The notes beneath the pieces were generated by a model, which was not told the DNA's origin, made no database searches, and was given only the letters and a program-made list of their open reading frames with translations. From Micromonospora sp. FIMYZ51 (GTDB taxonomy: Bacteria; Actinomycetota; Actinomycetes; Mycobacteriales; Micromonosporaceae), in assembly GCF_038246755.1 (NCBI RefSeq), contig NZ_CP134706.1:3410001-3474000 (forward strand): a DNA stretch of 64,000 nt. Direction: 5' to 3'. The position numbers and the translations under genes were made by a program. This document shows positions 53,699 to 62,385 of the stretch, piece by piece (position 1 is the first letter of the stretch; every line of letters begins with the position of its first letter).

Positions 53699-55810
53699 AT
53701 GAGAGTTTCGAACAGGCACGGTGTTCGATCATTTGCCCTACCACTGTCCCTGACCCGGCGTGGCCGCGCGGCACTGGTGGCCGGCCTGCTGCTCGGCACG
53801 AGCGTGCTGACCGGCGTCAGTGCTCCGAGCGCCGGTGCGGCGACGGCGCCGGTGACCGTCACCGTGAACGCCCGGGCCGGACTGGCGACCATGCCCGCCA
53901 CCGGGCTCGGCGTCAACCACGCCATCTGGGACCAGTACCTGGCCACGAACGAGACGTCCGACCTGCTGCGTGATGCCGGGGTACAGATGGTGCGTTACCC
54001 CGGTGGCTCGTACGCCGACATCTACCACTGGCGTGACCACACCGCGCCCGGCGGCTACGTCGCACCCGGCACCGACTTCGACAGTTTCATGGCCGCGGCC
54101 CGGCGGGTCGGTGCCGAGCCGATGATCATCGCCAACTACGGCACCGGTACGCCGGCCGAGGCCGCCGACTGGGTGCGGTACGCCAACGTGACCAAGCGGT
54201 ACGGCGCGCGGTACTGGACGGTCGGCAACGAGAACTACGGCAACGGGCACTACGGCGCTGCCTGGGAGGCCGACCACCACCCCGACAAGAGCGCCACCTA
54301 CTACGCGAACCTGGTGGTCTCCTACGCCGAGGCGATGAAGGCCGTCGACCCCACAATCAAGGTCGGCGCGGTGCTGACCATGCCGGCCAACTGGCCGGAC
54401 GGCCTGACCGCGGGCGACGATCCAGGTCCGTGGAACAAAACAGTGCTCTCCATCGCCGGGCCGAAGATCGACTTCGTCGACGTGCACTGGTATCCGGGCG
54501 GCAGCGCCGCCGAGTCGCTGCCCCGCACCAGCCACATCACCGACGCGGTGCACCTGCTCCGGCAGCAGATCACCCGGTACGCCGGCCCGGATGCCGCGCG
54601 CATCGGGATCAGCCTCACCGAGGTGAACGTGACCGCCGACGGCATGACCAGCCAACCCGCCGCGCTCTTCCTGGCCGACGCCTACAGCGGGCTGCTCGCC
54701 AACGGCGTCTTCACGGTGCACTGGTGGAACGTGCACAACGGCATCGGCCGGGTGACCACGGTGGCCGGGCAGACCGACTACGGCGATTTCGGCCTGCTCT
54801 CCAGCGGCACCTGCACCTCGGACGGCACGGTCTGCGAACCGCCGGTGAACACGCCGTTCGCCGCCTACCACGGGCTGTCCATGATGAGCCGCTTCGCCCG
54901 GACCGGCGACCAGTTCATCCGCGCCGGCTCCGACCAGCCGATGGTCACCGCGCACGCGGTGCGGCGCGGCAACGGGGAGGTGGCGGTGCTGCTGGTGAAC
55001 AAGGACCCGGAGAACGAGTACCCGGTCACCATCGACTACGCCGGCTTCGCCCCGTCGAGCGCGGCACCGACGGTGCACACCCACACCAACGGCGCCACCG
55101 CCATCACCACCAGCCAGAGCGGCAGCGCGACCAGCCGGACCCTGCCGCCGTACTCGCTGACCACCCTCGTGGTGCGTCCGGCGGCTGCCGCGACCGGCCT
55201 GCCCGGCGCACCCGGGCAACCCACCGTCAGCGCGGTCACCGACCGCAGTGCGACGATCTCCTGGCCGGCGGCCACCCCGGGCACCAGCCCGATCGCCAAG
55301 TACGAGGTCCACCGGCAGTACGGGACGGTAAGCGAGCAACTCGGCGAGACCTCGGGCACCTCGCTCACCGTCGGCAACCTCAACCCCGGCAGCAGGTACA
55401 CGGTAAACGTGCTGACCCGCGACACCGCCGGTCGGGTCTCCTGGGCCTCACCGCCGTTGACCTTCACCACCGGCAGTCCGGCCGAGAGCGCCTGCGCCAT
55501 CCGCTTCACAAACGACACCGACTGGGGCAACGGGTACGTGGCGACGGTGGAGATCGCGAACAACACCGAGCGGCCGATCAACGGCTGGACGCTGACCTGG
55601 ACCTGGCCGACCACCTGGCAACAGGTGGGCAGCGGCTGGAACGCCAACTGGACGCAGGTCGGCAGCAACGTGCGGGTGACCAGCAACGACGACAGCCGCC
55701 AGATCGCCGCCGGAGGCACGGTGAGCGTCGGGTTCGTCGGGGAGTACAGCGGACCGAACGTCGTGCCGACCGCCTTCCGGCTCAACGGCACCCTCTGCAC
55801 CGCACGCTAG
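53699..55810 (+). CDS. Secreted clan GH-A glycoside hydrolase (arabinofuranosidase-like) with Fn3 and CBM2
   Basis: The 703-residue protein has a long signal peptide (to about residue 48), a GH51-like TIM-barrel region (VRYPGGSYADIYHWRD, acid/base Glu in TVGNENYGNG, nucleophile candidate in SLTEVNVT, VDVHWYPG), a beta-sandwich, an Fn3 domain (about 500-590: GAPGQPTVSAVTDRSATISW) and a C-terminal CBM2 (CAIRFTNDTDWGNGYVATVE). The family is not certain: the pattern is of GH51/GH39/GH79 type. It probably acts on arabinose- or glucuronate-type side chains of plant polymers. ATG 53699 has AAGGA upstream. Confidence 0.8.
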   Translation: MRVSNRHGVRSFALPLSLTRRGRAALVAGLLLGTSVLTGVSAPSAGAATAPVTVTVNARAGLATMPATGLGVNHAIWDQYLATNETSDLLRDAGVQMVRYPGGSYADIYHWRDHTAPGGYVAPGTDFDSFMAAARRVGAEPMIIANYGTGTPAEAADWVRYANVTKRYGARYWTVGNENYGNGHYGAAWEADHHPDKSATYYANLVVSYAEAMKAVDPTIKVGAVLTMPANWPDGLTAGDDPGPWNKTVLSIAGPKIDFVDVHWYPGGSAAESLPRTSHITDAVHLLRQQITRYAGPDAARIGISLTEVNVTADGMTSQPAALFLADAYSGLLANGVFTVHWWNVHNGIGRVTTVAGQTDYGDFGLLSSGTCTSDGTVCEPPVNTPFAAYHGLSMMSRFARTGDQFIRAGSDQPMVTAHAVRRGNGEVAVLLVNKDPENEYPVTIDYAGFAPSSAAPTVHTHTNGATAITTSQSGSATSRTLPPYSLTTLVVRPAAAATGLPGAPGQPTVSAVTDRSATISWPAATPGTSPIAKYEVHRQYGTVSEQLGETSGTSLTVGNLNPGSRYTVNVLTRDTAGRVSWASPPLTFTTGSPAESACAIRFTNDTDWGNGYVATVEIANNTERPINGWTLTWTWPTTWQQVGSGWNANWTQVGSNVRVTSNDDSRQIAAGGTVSVGFVGEYSGPNVVPTAFRLNGTLCTAR

Positions 55811-55833
55811 ATCCCGCAGCAACCGAGCAACGA

Positions 55834-55867
55834 CCGGTGCCCCGGCCGAGAGTGGCCGGGGCACCGG
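55834..55867. terminator. 14-bp perfect hairpin, bidirectional terminator
   Basis: Arms 55834-55847 and 55854-55867 pair perfectly around GAGAGT, between the convergent GH-A and CE1 esterase genes. Confidence 0.85.
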
Positions 55868-55882
55868 GGGGACGGGTCGGGG

Positions 55883-57265
55883 TCAGGAACAGGCGGCCCC
55901 GTTGAGGGTGAAGCGGTTCGGTGCGGTGTTGGTGCCGGTGTGGGTGCCCTGTAGGCCGAAGGTGACGCTCTGGTTGGCGCCGATTGTGCTGTTGTAGCCG
56001 ACGTTGCGGGCGGTCACCTGGTTACCGCTCTGGGTGATGGTGGCGTTCCAGGCGTTGGTGACCTGCTGGCTGTTGGGCCAGGTCCACTGCACCGTCCAGC
56101 CGTTGACCGGGCTCGGGCTGGTGTTGGTGACGGTGATGTTGGCGACCAGGCCGTTGTTCCAGGAGTCGGCCGAGTACTGCACCCGGCAGGACGTCGAGCC
56201 GGGCGGCGGCGTGGTGGTCGGCGGCGGTGGCGGGGTGGTGGTCGGCGGTGGCGGTGGGGTGGTGGTCGGCGGTGGCGGTGGGGTGGTGGTCGGCGGCGGT
56301 GGCGGGGTGGTGGTCGGCGGCGGGTTGGTGCCGGTCAGGCCGAAGAACTCGATCGCGACCCGGGCCATGCCGGTCGACGGCAAGCTGTGCCCAGCCCCCT
56401 GGATGGCGTACGCCTCCACCCGCACCGTGCCCGACGAGTCGGCGAACTGGCGCCGGTTCCAGTTCGGCTGCGGGGTGTCCGTGCGCGTCGGGGTCTGGCT
56501 CAGCCCGGCCACGTTCGTCCACTGCTCCACCGACTCCTGGAGCAGTTGGAAGGGGATCAGGTTGTCGGCGGTGCCGTGCCACAGCTGCACCCGGGGACGG
56601 GCTCCGCTGTAGCCCGGGTACGCCTGCCGGACGGCGTCGCCCCACTGCTGCGGGGTCCGGTCCATCCGGCCGTTGACGCACTGACTGTTTGTGGGTGGGA
56701 AGTCGGCGGCGTTGGCGAAGCAGTTGAACGGCACACCCATGAACGCCGCGCCGGCCTTGTACACGTCCGGGTAGAGCGCCATCAGGGCCTGGGTCATCAT
56801 CCCGCCCGACGAGCTGCCGGTGGCGAAGACCCGGTTCAGGTCGCCGCCGTACTGCCGCTGCGCGTAGTTCACCATCGACATGATGGAAACCGGGTCGCTG
56901 CCACCGTCGCGCCGCTTGCTTGCCGCAGACCAGACGTCGAAGCAGTTGCCGAAGCCGGCCTGCTGGGTGGCGGTGGGATAGATGACCAGGAAGCCGTACT
57001 GGTCGGCGAGGCGGGCGAACTCGCTGCCCGAGTAGAAGCCCTGACCGGAGCCGCCGCAGCCGTGCATGGCCACCACGATCGCCGGGTTGGTCGGCCGGTT
57101 GTCCGGCGCGTAGATGTGCATCCGCATGTTGCCCGGGTTGCTGCCGAAGTTGGTCACCTCGACCAGGGACGCGGCGGCGGCCGGCTGCGGGACCAAGACG
57201 AGGGTCGCCACGGCGAAGAGGAGCGCGGCGGCCAGCGATGCCAGCGCCGCTGTGGTTCGTTTCAC
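55883..57265 (-). CDS. Secreted CE1-type esterase (PHB depolymerase family) with CBM2
   Basis: The 460-residue protein has a Sec signal, an esterase domain with oxyanion region VVAMHGCGGSGQGFYSGSEFARLADQYGFLVIYP, nucleophile GSSSGG in VFATGSSSGGMMTQALMA, Asp in WHGTADNLIPF and His in GAGHSLPSTG, followed by a PPPPPTTT-repeat linker and a CBM2 (CRVQYSADSWNNGLVANI). It is of the acetylxylan/feruloyl esterase type and would deacylate xylan. GTG 57265 is preferred because GGAGGTGG lies directly before it; ATG 57277 is the alternative. The linker DNA is a tandem repeat. Confidence 0.9.
   Translation of the reverse strand: MKRTTAALASLAAALLFAVATLVLVPQPAAAASLVEVTNFGSNPGNMRMHIYAPDNRPTNPAIVVAMHGCGGSGQGFYSGSEFARLADQYGFLVIYPTATQQAGFGNCFDVWSAASKRRDGGSDPVSIMSMVNYAQRQYGGDLNRVFATGSSSGGMMTQALMALYPDVYKAGAAFMGVPFNCFANAADFPPTNSQCVNGRMDRTPQQWGDAVRQAYPGYSGARPRVQLWHGTADNLIPFQLLQESVEQWTNVAGLSQTPTRTDTPQPNWNRRQFADSSGTVRVEAYAIQGAGHSLPSTGMARVAIEFFGLTGTNPPPTTTPPPPPTTTPPPPPTTTPPPPPTTTPPPPPTTTPPPGSTSCRVQYSADSWNNGLVANITVTNTSPSPVNGWTVQWTWPNSQQVTNAWNATITQSGNQVTARNVGYNSTIGANQSVTFGLQGTHTGTNTAPNRFTLNGAACS
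56206..56326 (-). repeat. 24-bp tandem repeat encoding the PPPPPTTT linker
   Basis: About five tandem units of 24 bases with synonymous GGC/GGT differences encode repeated TTTPPPPP. Linker length is likely variable through slippage. Confidence 0.75.
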
Positions 57266-57705
57266 GTCCACCTCCATGGAGTACGGATCGACGCCGGTCC
57301 CGGCCCACGACGGAGTCGACGCCGTCGAGGCGTCCGTCAATTGGGGACCGATGTCGTGATAGGGGAAGTGCTGCCCTACGGAACGCGGTGTCCGTCCACC
57401 TCACCCTGACAAGCGTGCATATCGTGCCAATCCGCAGCTCGCGCGTAGCCAAAGTATGTGCCCGCGTCGATGGGTGCGGCAAGATGCTTGCAGATATCGA
57501 TAGTTTCGGTCTTCCATGATCGAAGATGTCCATGACCCCTTTTCGGGACGCGCGCCAAGGTCATCCACCCGAACAACCAGGCCCGCCACTGGTCGCAACG
57601 CACCGCGTGCCGGCAGCTGCGGCCCCCTCCCTCCCTCCCCCTTTCTCCCTCCCTCCTCCCCCTCCCTCCGTCCCTCCCTCCTCCGTCCCTCCCTCCCTCT
57701 CCTCC
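57266..57705. other. Intergenic region ending in a pyrimidine tract
   Basis: No gene is supported. It contains a TATCGATA core at 57495 (weak operator resemblance) and, from about 57610 to 57705, an almost uninterrupted CCCTCC-type pyrimidine run on the plus strand. Confidence 0.6.
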
Positions 57706-57766
57706 GTTGATCATGAGGTTGGCGGCACTTTGAAGATCGACGACTGCCGCTAACCTCATGATCAAC
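57706..57766. repeat. 22-bp palindrome, shared TTGATCA-type element
   Basis: Left arm 57706-57727 (GTTGATCATGAGGTT, then GGCGGCA) pairs with 57745-57766 with one mismatch and a 17-base loop. A pyrimidine tract precedes it and a purine tract (57767-57810) follows it. Its outer arm matches the element at 43447. Confidence 0.75.
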
Positions 57767-57907
57767 GGGGATAGTGGTGGGGGTGGGGAGGGTGGGGAGG
57801 GGGAGGAGGATTGATAGCCGTGAAGGTCGGTTTTGTGGTCCAATGGGCGTCCGGGGCTGTTCCGTGCCTGGTGCTTCCGCCCGTCAGTTGATGTGGATGG
57901 AGAATCG

Positions 57908-58864
57908 ATGCGACGTGCTCTCGCTACGCTCGTTGCCGCGGCGACCGTGTTTGCCGGTGCCGCATGTGGCGCCGATGAATCCGGTTCACCGTCGCCCGGT
58001 CAGCCCGACAAGGTCGAGGTCGGCGTCATCGCGATCGCGGATGTGGCACCGATCTATCTCGGTAAGGACCAGGGCTTCTTCAGCAGTCGCAACATCGACC
58101 TGACGCTGACGACGGCCCAGGGCGGCGCGGCCATCATTCCGGCCGTCGTCGGCGGGCAATACCAGTTCGGCTTCAGCAACACCATTTCGCTTCTGCTCGG
58201 CGAGTCGAGAAACCTGCCGCTGAAGGTGGTGAGCAACGGCAACAACTCGACGGGAGTGGACGGTCAGGACTTCGCCGGTCTGTTCGTGCGGGCAGACAGT
58301 CCGATCCGGTCGCCAAAGGACCTGGCGGGTAAGACGGTCGCCGCCAACACGTTGAACAACATCGTCGACACCGCCGTCCGGGCCTCGGTCCGTAAGGCCG
58401 GCGGGGACGCCACGGCGGTGAAGTTCGTCGAGTTGCCCTTCCCGGATCAGGGTGCCGCGTTGGAGTCCGGCCGAGTCGACGCCATCTTCGTGGTCGAGCC
58501 GTTCCAGCAGGCGGCGCTCGCCTCGGGGGCTCGGAAGATCGCGTCCAGCTACGTTGACGCGGCGCCGAGCCTCACCGTCGCCATGTACTTCACCTCGAAC
58601 CAGCTGGCCAGCCAGAATCCGGACCTCGTCAAACGCTTCAGCGAAGCGATGAAGGAGTCCCTGGCGTACGCCGACAGCCATGCCGAGGAGGTGCGGGAGA
58701 TACTCGGCGACTACACCCGGATCTCGCCGGAAGTCCGTGCGACGATGATCCTGCCCAAGTGGCCGGCCGAGATCAACCGCGACTCGGTGCAGGCGCTCGC
58801 CGACCTGGCCGTGACCGACGGGCTGCTGACCAGCAAGCCGGACCTCGACAAGCTGCTGCCCTGA
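57908..58864 (+). CDS. Orphan SsuA/TauA/NMT1-like ABC substrate-binding lipoprotein
   Basis: The 318-residue protein has a lipobox (FAGAACG) and a type 2 periplasmic-binding fold of the nitrate/sulfonate/thiamine-precursor group: PIYLGKDQGFFSSRNIDLTLTTAQGGAA, FGFSNTISLLLG, GKTVAANTLNNIVD and DAIFVVEPFQQAAL. ATG 57908 follows TGGAG. No permease or ATPase gene is adjacent, so either it works with a system encoded elsewhere or it is a stand-alone sensor. The ligand (sulfonate, riboflavin or pyrimidine precursor) cannot be read. Confidence 0.88.
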   Translation: MRRALATLVAAATVFAGAACGADESGSPSPGQPDKVEVGVIAIADVAPIYLGKDQGFFSSRNIDLTLTTAQGGAAIIPAVVGGQYQFGFSNTISLLLGESRNLPLKVVSNGNNSTGVDGQDFAGLFVRADSPIRSPKDLAGKTVAANTLNNIVDTAVRASVRKAGGDATAVKFVELPFPDQGAALESGRVDAIFVVEPFQQAALASGARKIASSYVDAAPSLTVAMYFTSNQLASQNPDLVKRFSEAMKESLAYADSHAEEVREILGDYTRISPEVRATMILPKWPAEINRDSVQALADLAVTDGLLTSKPDLDKLLP

Positions 58865-58919
58865 GCACCGAGTGGCCGGGCGCCGCGCGGCGGGCCGTCG
58901 GGCTGGCGAAGAGGTGGGC

Positions 58920-59837
58920 ATGACGGGGTGGACGTACGACGATGTTCCCGACCAGCGGGGCCGGACTGCTGTCGTCACCGGGGCCAACAGCGGGCTGGGT
59001 TTCGAGACCGCCCGGCTGCTCGTCGGCCGGGGAGCGCGGGTCGTCCTCGCCTGCCGCGACCAGGGCCGGGGCGCGGCGGCGGCCGAGCGGATCCGGGAAC
59101 AGTTCCCGGCGGGCCAGGTCGACGTCGTCCGGCTCGACCTGGCCGATCTCGACTCGGTGGCCGCGTTCGCCAACGCGTTGCGGGCCGAGCATGACCGGCT
59201 CGATCTGCTGATCAACAACGCCGGGGTGTTGTATCCGCCGCTGCGGCGGACCCGGCAGGGTTTCGAGCTTCAGTTCGGCACCAACCACCTGGGCGCCTTC
59301 GCGCTCACTGGTTGCCTGCTTCCACTGCTGCTGGCCACCCCGGCGGCGCGGATCGTCACCGTCGCCAGCAACGCGCACCGCACCGGCCGGATCGACTTCG
59401 CCGATCTCAACTGGCAGCGGCGGCGGTACCAGCGGTTCGCCGCGTACGCCCAGAGCAAGCTCGCGAATCTGCTGTTCACGCTGGAACTGCACAGGCGGTT
59501 GACCGAGGTCGGCTCGCCGTTGCGGGTCACCGCCGCGCACCCCGGTTGGGCCTACACCGGGCAGCGCGGTCACCGGGACGGTTTCGTCAACACCGCCGCC
59601 CGGGTGCTCGCGATGACCACCCACGAGGGGGCGCTCCCGATCATGCGCGCGGCCACCGACCCGGACGCGGCGAGCGGCAGCTACTGGGGGCCGGCGCACC
59701 GCTTCCAGTACGCCGGCCCACCGGTCCAGGTCACCGGGACGGACCGGGCGCGCGATGCCGCAGTGGCGCGGCGGCTCTGGGCGGAGAGCGAACGGCTGAC
59801 CGGCGTGGCGTTCCCCCTACCGCCGGTCGCCTCCTGA
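58920..59837 (+). CDS. SDR-family oxidoreductase (retinol dehydrogenase-like)
   Basis: The 305-residue protein has TGANSGLGFETARLL, LINNAGVLYPP, FGTNHLGAFALTG and YAQSKLANLLF (the YxxxK catalytic pair), typical of the protochlorophyllide reductase/retinol dehydrogenase-like SDR group common in actinomycetes. ATG 58920 has GAGG upstream. It lies 55 bases after the orphan binding-protein gene, but no functional link is evident. Its substrate is unknown. Confidence 0.88.
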   Translation: MTGWTYDDVPDQRGRTAVVTGANSGLGFETARLLVGRGARVVLACRDQGRGAAAAERIREQFPAGQVDVVRLDLADLDSVAAFANALRAEHDRLDLLINNAGVLYPPLRRTRQGFELQFGTNHLGAFALTGCLLPLLLATPAARIVTVASNAHRTGRIDFADLNWQRRRYQRFAAYAQSKLANLLFTLELHRRLTEVGSPLRVTAAHPGWAYTGQRGHRDGFVNTAARVLAMTTHEGALPIMRAATDPDAASGSYWGPAHRFQYAGPPVQVTGTDRARDAAVARRLWAESERLTGVAFPLPPVAS

Positions 59838-59860
59838 CGCGGACCCCGCCGCCCTCGCAC

Positions 59861-60154
59861 CTATTCGACGAGCACCGGGGCCACGCTTGAGGTCCAGACC
59901 AGCCGGGGTCCGAAGCGGGACAGCACCTCGACGACGTTCGCCACGGCGTCGTCGGGCACCAGCACGTCGACCCGTAGCCGCGCCAACAGCGGTTCCTCCT
60001 GCCAGTAACCGCGCGGCAGCACCTGCTGTGACGGTTCGTCGGTGGCGGCTGCCGCGTCGGAGCCCGCGAGCGAGATCGCCCCGACGCCGAGCAGCGCCTC
60101 GCGCAGTTCGGCGCTGCCTTGACCGTCCGTGCCGGGAACCGCTGCCACGGTCAC
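59861..60154 (-). CDS. Small hypothetical protein
   Basis: A frame of 97 codons (GTG 60154; GTG 60148 is equally likely and better spaced from GGGAGAG). I do not recognise the family. The C-terminal half (RLRVDVLVPDDAVANVVEVLSRFGPRLVWTSSVAPVLVE) looks like a beta-alpha-beta unit, as in small regulatory or ACT/PII-like folds, while the N-terminal part is Ala/Gly-rich. It is convergent with the SDR gene. The 60155-60259 gap holds a TAGCAATAACAT stretch with slight operator resemblance. Confidence 0.5.
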   Translation of the reverse strand: MTVAAVPGTDGQGSAELREALLGVGAISLAGSDAAAATDEPSQQVLPRGYWQEEPLLARLRVDVLVPDDAVANVVEVLSRFGPRLVWTSSVAPVLVE

Positions 60155-60259
60155 CTCTCCCGGGCCGAAGGATCTCCTCTCTGCAATTTCTAGCAATAAC
60201 ATGGGCTTTACGAATAAAGAAGGATAAGTCCGGTCCGCCTTGGGTCGGATGGCGGAGCC

Positions 60260-60292
60260 TTCCCTGGCGGGCACCGAGCGCCCGCCAGGGAA
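60260..60292 (-). terminator. 13-bp perfect hairpin terminator of the beta-helix gene
   Basis: Arms 60260-60272 and 60280-60292 pair perfectly around a 7-base loop, directly after the stop at 60297 on the minus strand. Confidence 0.85.
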
Positions 60293-60296
60293 CGAC

Positions 60297-62159
60297 CTAC
60301 GGATACTGCTTGAGGTAGACGGGTGTGCCGACCCGGTCCATGCCGGCCGCCTCGCCGACGCCGTTGACCACGTGGTCGATGGTGCCGGCGCTGAGGTTGA
60401 CGGTCATGATGTGGTGCAGTCTGATCCCCGGCCGTACCGGCACCTCGAACCCGTTCTCGGTCCGGATCGACGGGTTGTTCTGGTTGAAGACGTAGACGCC
60501 GCCGCCGTACAGGGTGTGCTTGCGGACCCGGTCGCCGACCTTGTAGCCGGCCCAGCCGTTGACCGTGCCGTTGCGCCAGTCGGCCTGCGTCGGCGGGTCG
60601 TACGGCAACTCGTTCTGGTAGAGGATCGTGGTGCCGTGCTCACCGTTCCAGACCGTGTTGTAGCGCTGGAAATGCTCGACGAAGAGACCGGTGGCGGTGA
60701 CGTGGTCGCCGTTGATGACCGCGCCGTACCGCCCGGTGTTGGTCCGCCAGCGGTCGGTGTCACCGTTGACGCCCTCGGTGAAGCCCTCGACGCCGTGGTC
60801 ACCGCGCCACACCCAGGTGTGGTCGATCAGGACGTGGTCGCTGTTCACCTCCAACGCGGTGTCGGTCCGACCGATGTGCGGGCCGCCGACGCGGAAGTAC
60901 ACGTCGGAGAGGGTGGTCGGGTTCTTCGGGGTGCTGTGGTCACGACCGTGCCGCTGGCCGACCCGCAGCAGCACCGGCGACTCCTTGCGGCCGGCGTCGA
61001 TGGTGACCCCGGCGATCACCACACCGGGTACGCCGGCCACGGTCAGCGGGACCGCCCCGTTGACGGCGGTGAGGGTGGCATGCCCGATGCCGAGGACGAC
61101 GGTGTCGGGGCGGCGTACCTCGATGCTGCGGGCCACGTCGTACCGGCCGGGGGTGAGCAGCAGGTGCTTGCCCCGGGCCAGTTGGGCGTTGATGACGTGC
61201 ACCGGGTCGGCGGGCCGGGCCACGAAGAAGTCGCCGATCGGGATGCTGCGGCCCGACGTCATGCCGTTGGCCCAGGTGATGCCCCTGGTGTGCTGACGCG
61301 CGGCCGGGACCCGGACCTGGTACCTGCCCTTGCCGTCGACGAACAGGTACGGCTTCTCCCGGCTGACCGGGGTCCGGTCGAGGGTGGTGTAGGGCGGGTC
61401 GGGGAAGTCGGCGTCGTCGGGGGCGCCGACCACGCCGCTGAACACCTGGTTCCACACCCCGTTGGACCAGCTCTCGACCTCGCTGTTGCGGGTCAGCCAC
61501 TGCTGCTGGGAGCCGTTGGTGGTGGCCGGCAGCCGGGAGTCGGCGATGAAACCGCCGCTGGCGTACTGCGGCCCGTTTGTGCAGTAGTCCATCAGCGACA
61601 GTCCGCCGCCGGAGATGTCGAGCCGGCGCATCGACACCGCCTGGGAGACCGCCCAGAAGTTGGCCGAGGCGCGGCAGTCGTCCTGGCCGGCGGCGTTGAT
61701 GCGCAGCGACAGGTTGGACAGGGTCCGCCAGAAGTTGACAAGCGCGATGCAGTTGCCGGTGCCGCCCTCGGTGAGGCAGCGGTTGTACGCCTCGATCTTG
61801 CCGTTGATGACCACGTCGGTGGGGGAGGCGCCAAGCCCGGAGATCTCGGTGTAGTAGCCCACCTTGATCTGCAACGGCTCCTCGGCCGTGCCGTAACTGC
61901 CCGGCCGGAACAGGTAGGCGTGTCGGCTGGTACCCATCTCGTCATCGACCTGTGCGGCGTACGTCGCGTCGAGCACGGCCTGGATCTGGCGGACCGGCAT
62001 GCTCGGGTCGAAGACCGTGACGTTGGGCCCGAAGTCAGGGTTTGTCGGTCGCGGCGGACCGGCGCTGACCGGGGTGTGCGTGGCGACGGCGGTGGTGGTC
62101 AGCACCAGGCCCAGGGCCAGTGCCCGGCCGAGCCGCCGCTGCGGTGGTGAGGTCGGCAT
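60297..62159 (-). CDS. Secreted right-handed beta-helix protein, unknown substrate
   Basis: The 620-residue protein has a Sec signal (ending TPVSA) and a body typical of pectate-lyase/GH55-like beta-helices: IQAVLDATYA (the usual entry helix for such folds), HAYLFRPGSYG, the repeated strand turns VVLGIGHATLTAVNG and GVVIAGVTIDAG, then DHTWVWRGDHG. No confident catalytic triad can be named. Similar actinomycete proteins carry inconsistent annotations, so function is left open; a polysaccharide lyase or glucanase role fits the setting. ATG 62159 follows GGAAGGA. A GAGAGCGCTCTC palindrome lies 68 bases upstream. Confidence 0.75.
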   Translation of the reverse strand: MPTSPPQRRLGRALALGLVLTTTAVATHTPVSAGPPRPTNPDFGPNVTVFDPSMPVRQIQAVLDATYAAQVDDEMGTSRHAYLFRPGSYGTAEEPLQIKVGYYTEISGLGASPTDVVINGKIEAYNRCLTEGGTGNCIALVNFWRTLSNLSLRINAAGQDDCRASANFWAVSQAVSMRRLDISGGGLSLMDYCTNGPQYASGGFIADSRLPATTNGSQQQWLTRNSEVESWSNGVWNQVFSGVVGAPDDADFPDPPYTTLDRTPVSREKPYLFVDGKGRYQVRVPAARQHTRGITWANGMTSGRSIPIGDFFVARPADPVHVINAQLARGKHLLLTPGRYDVARSIEVRRPDTVVLGIGHATLTAVNGAVPLTVAGVPGVVIAGVTIDAGRKESPVLLRVGQRHGRDHSTPKNPTTLSDVYFRVGGPHIGRTDTALEVNSDHVLIDHTWVWRGDHGVEGFTEGVNGDTDRWRTNTGRYGAVINGDHVTATGLFVEHFQRYNTVWNGEHGTTILYQNELPYDPPTQADWRNGTVNGWAGYKVGDRVRKHTLYGGGVYVFNQNNPSIRTENGFEVPVRPGIRLHHIMTVNLSAGTIDHVVNGVGEAAGMDRVGTPVYLKQYP

Positions 62160-62226
62160 ACGTTCGTCCTTCCCGTCGGGCACGGCCGCGTTCTCCGCCC
62201 CGACGCTGTGGTGGACCAGTCGGCGT

Positions 62227-62238
62227 GAGAGCGCTCTC
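62227..62238. promoter_or_regulatory. GAGAGCGCTCTC palindrome (CebR/CelR-like LacI operator)
   Basis: A perfect 12-base palindrome upstream of the beta-helix gene. It resembles the GAGCGCTC core of the cellobiose-responsive CebR/CelR operators of actinomycetes. A TAGAAA hexamer lies next to it on the promoter side. Confidence 0.6.
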
Positions 62239-62306
62239 TCGCCGAGATGTTTCTACCCCGTAACGCCGCCGCGCGCCATGCTCGCGGGCGAATCGGATGA
62301 CGCCGG

Positions 62307-62370
62307 CACCCGTTGCGGCGAGATGGCGCTGTCCGCCTTGGACGGATGGCGCCACTTCGCCGCAACGGTG
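62307..62370. terminator. Long imperfect palindrome behind the PepSY gene
   Basis: Arms 62310-62321 and 62357-62368 pair perfectly over 12 bp. Including inner segments about 28 bp pair with a few mismatches. It lies 18 bases after the PepSY stop and looks like an interspersed palindrome used as terminator. Confidence 0.65.
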
Positions 62371-62385
62371 TCGATCAACCGACGG

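Noticed and set aside
56206..56326. 24-base repeats between the esterase and CBM2
   Set aside because: As a CRISPR or mobile repeat: they simply encode the Pro/Thr linker.
57495..57502. TATCGATA upstream of the CE1 esterase as a LacI operator
   Set aside because: Only the 8-base core matches; the flanks do not.
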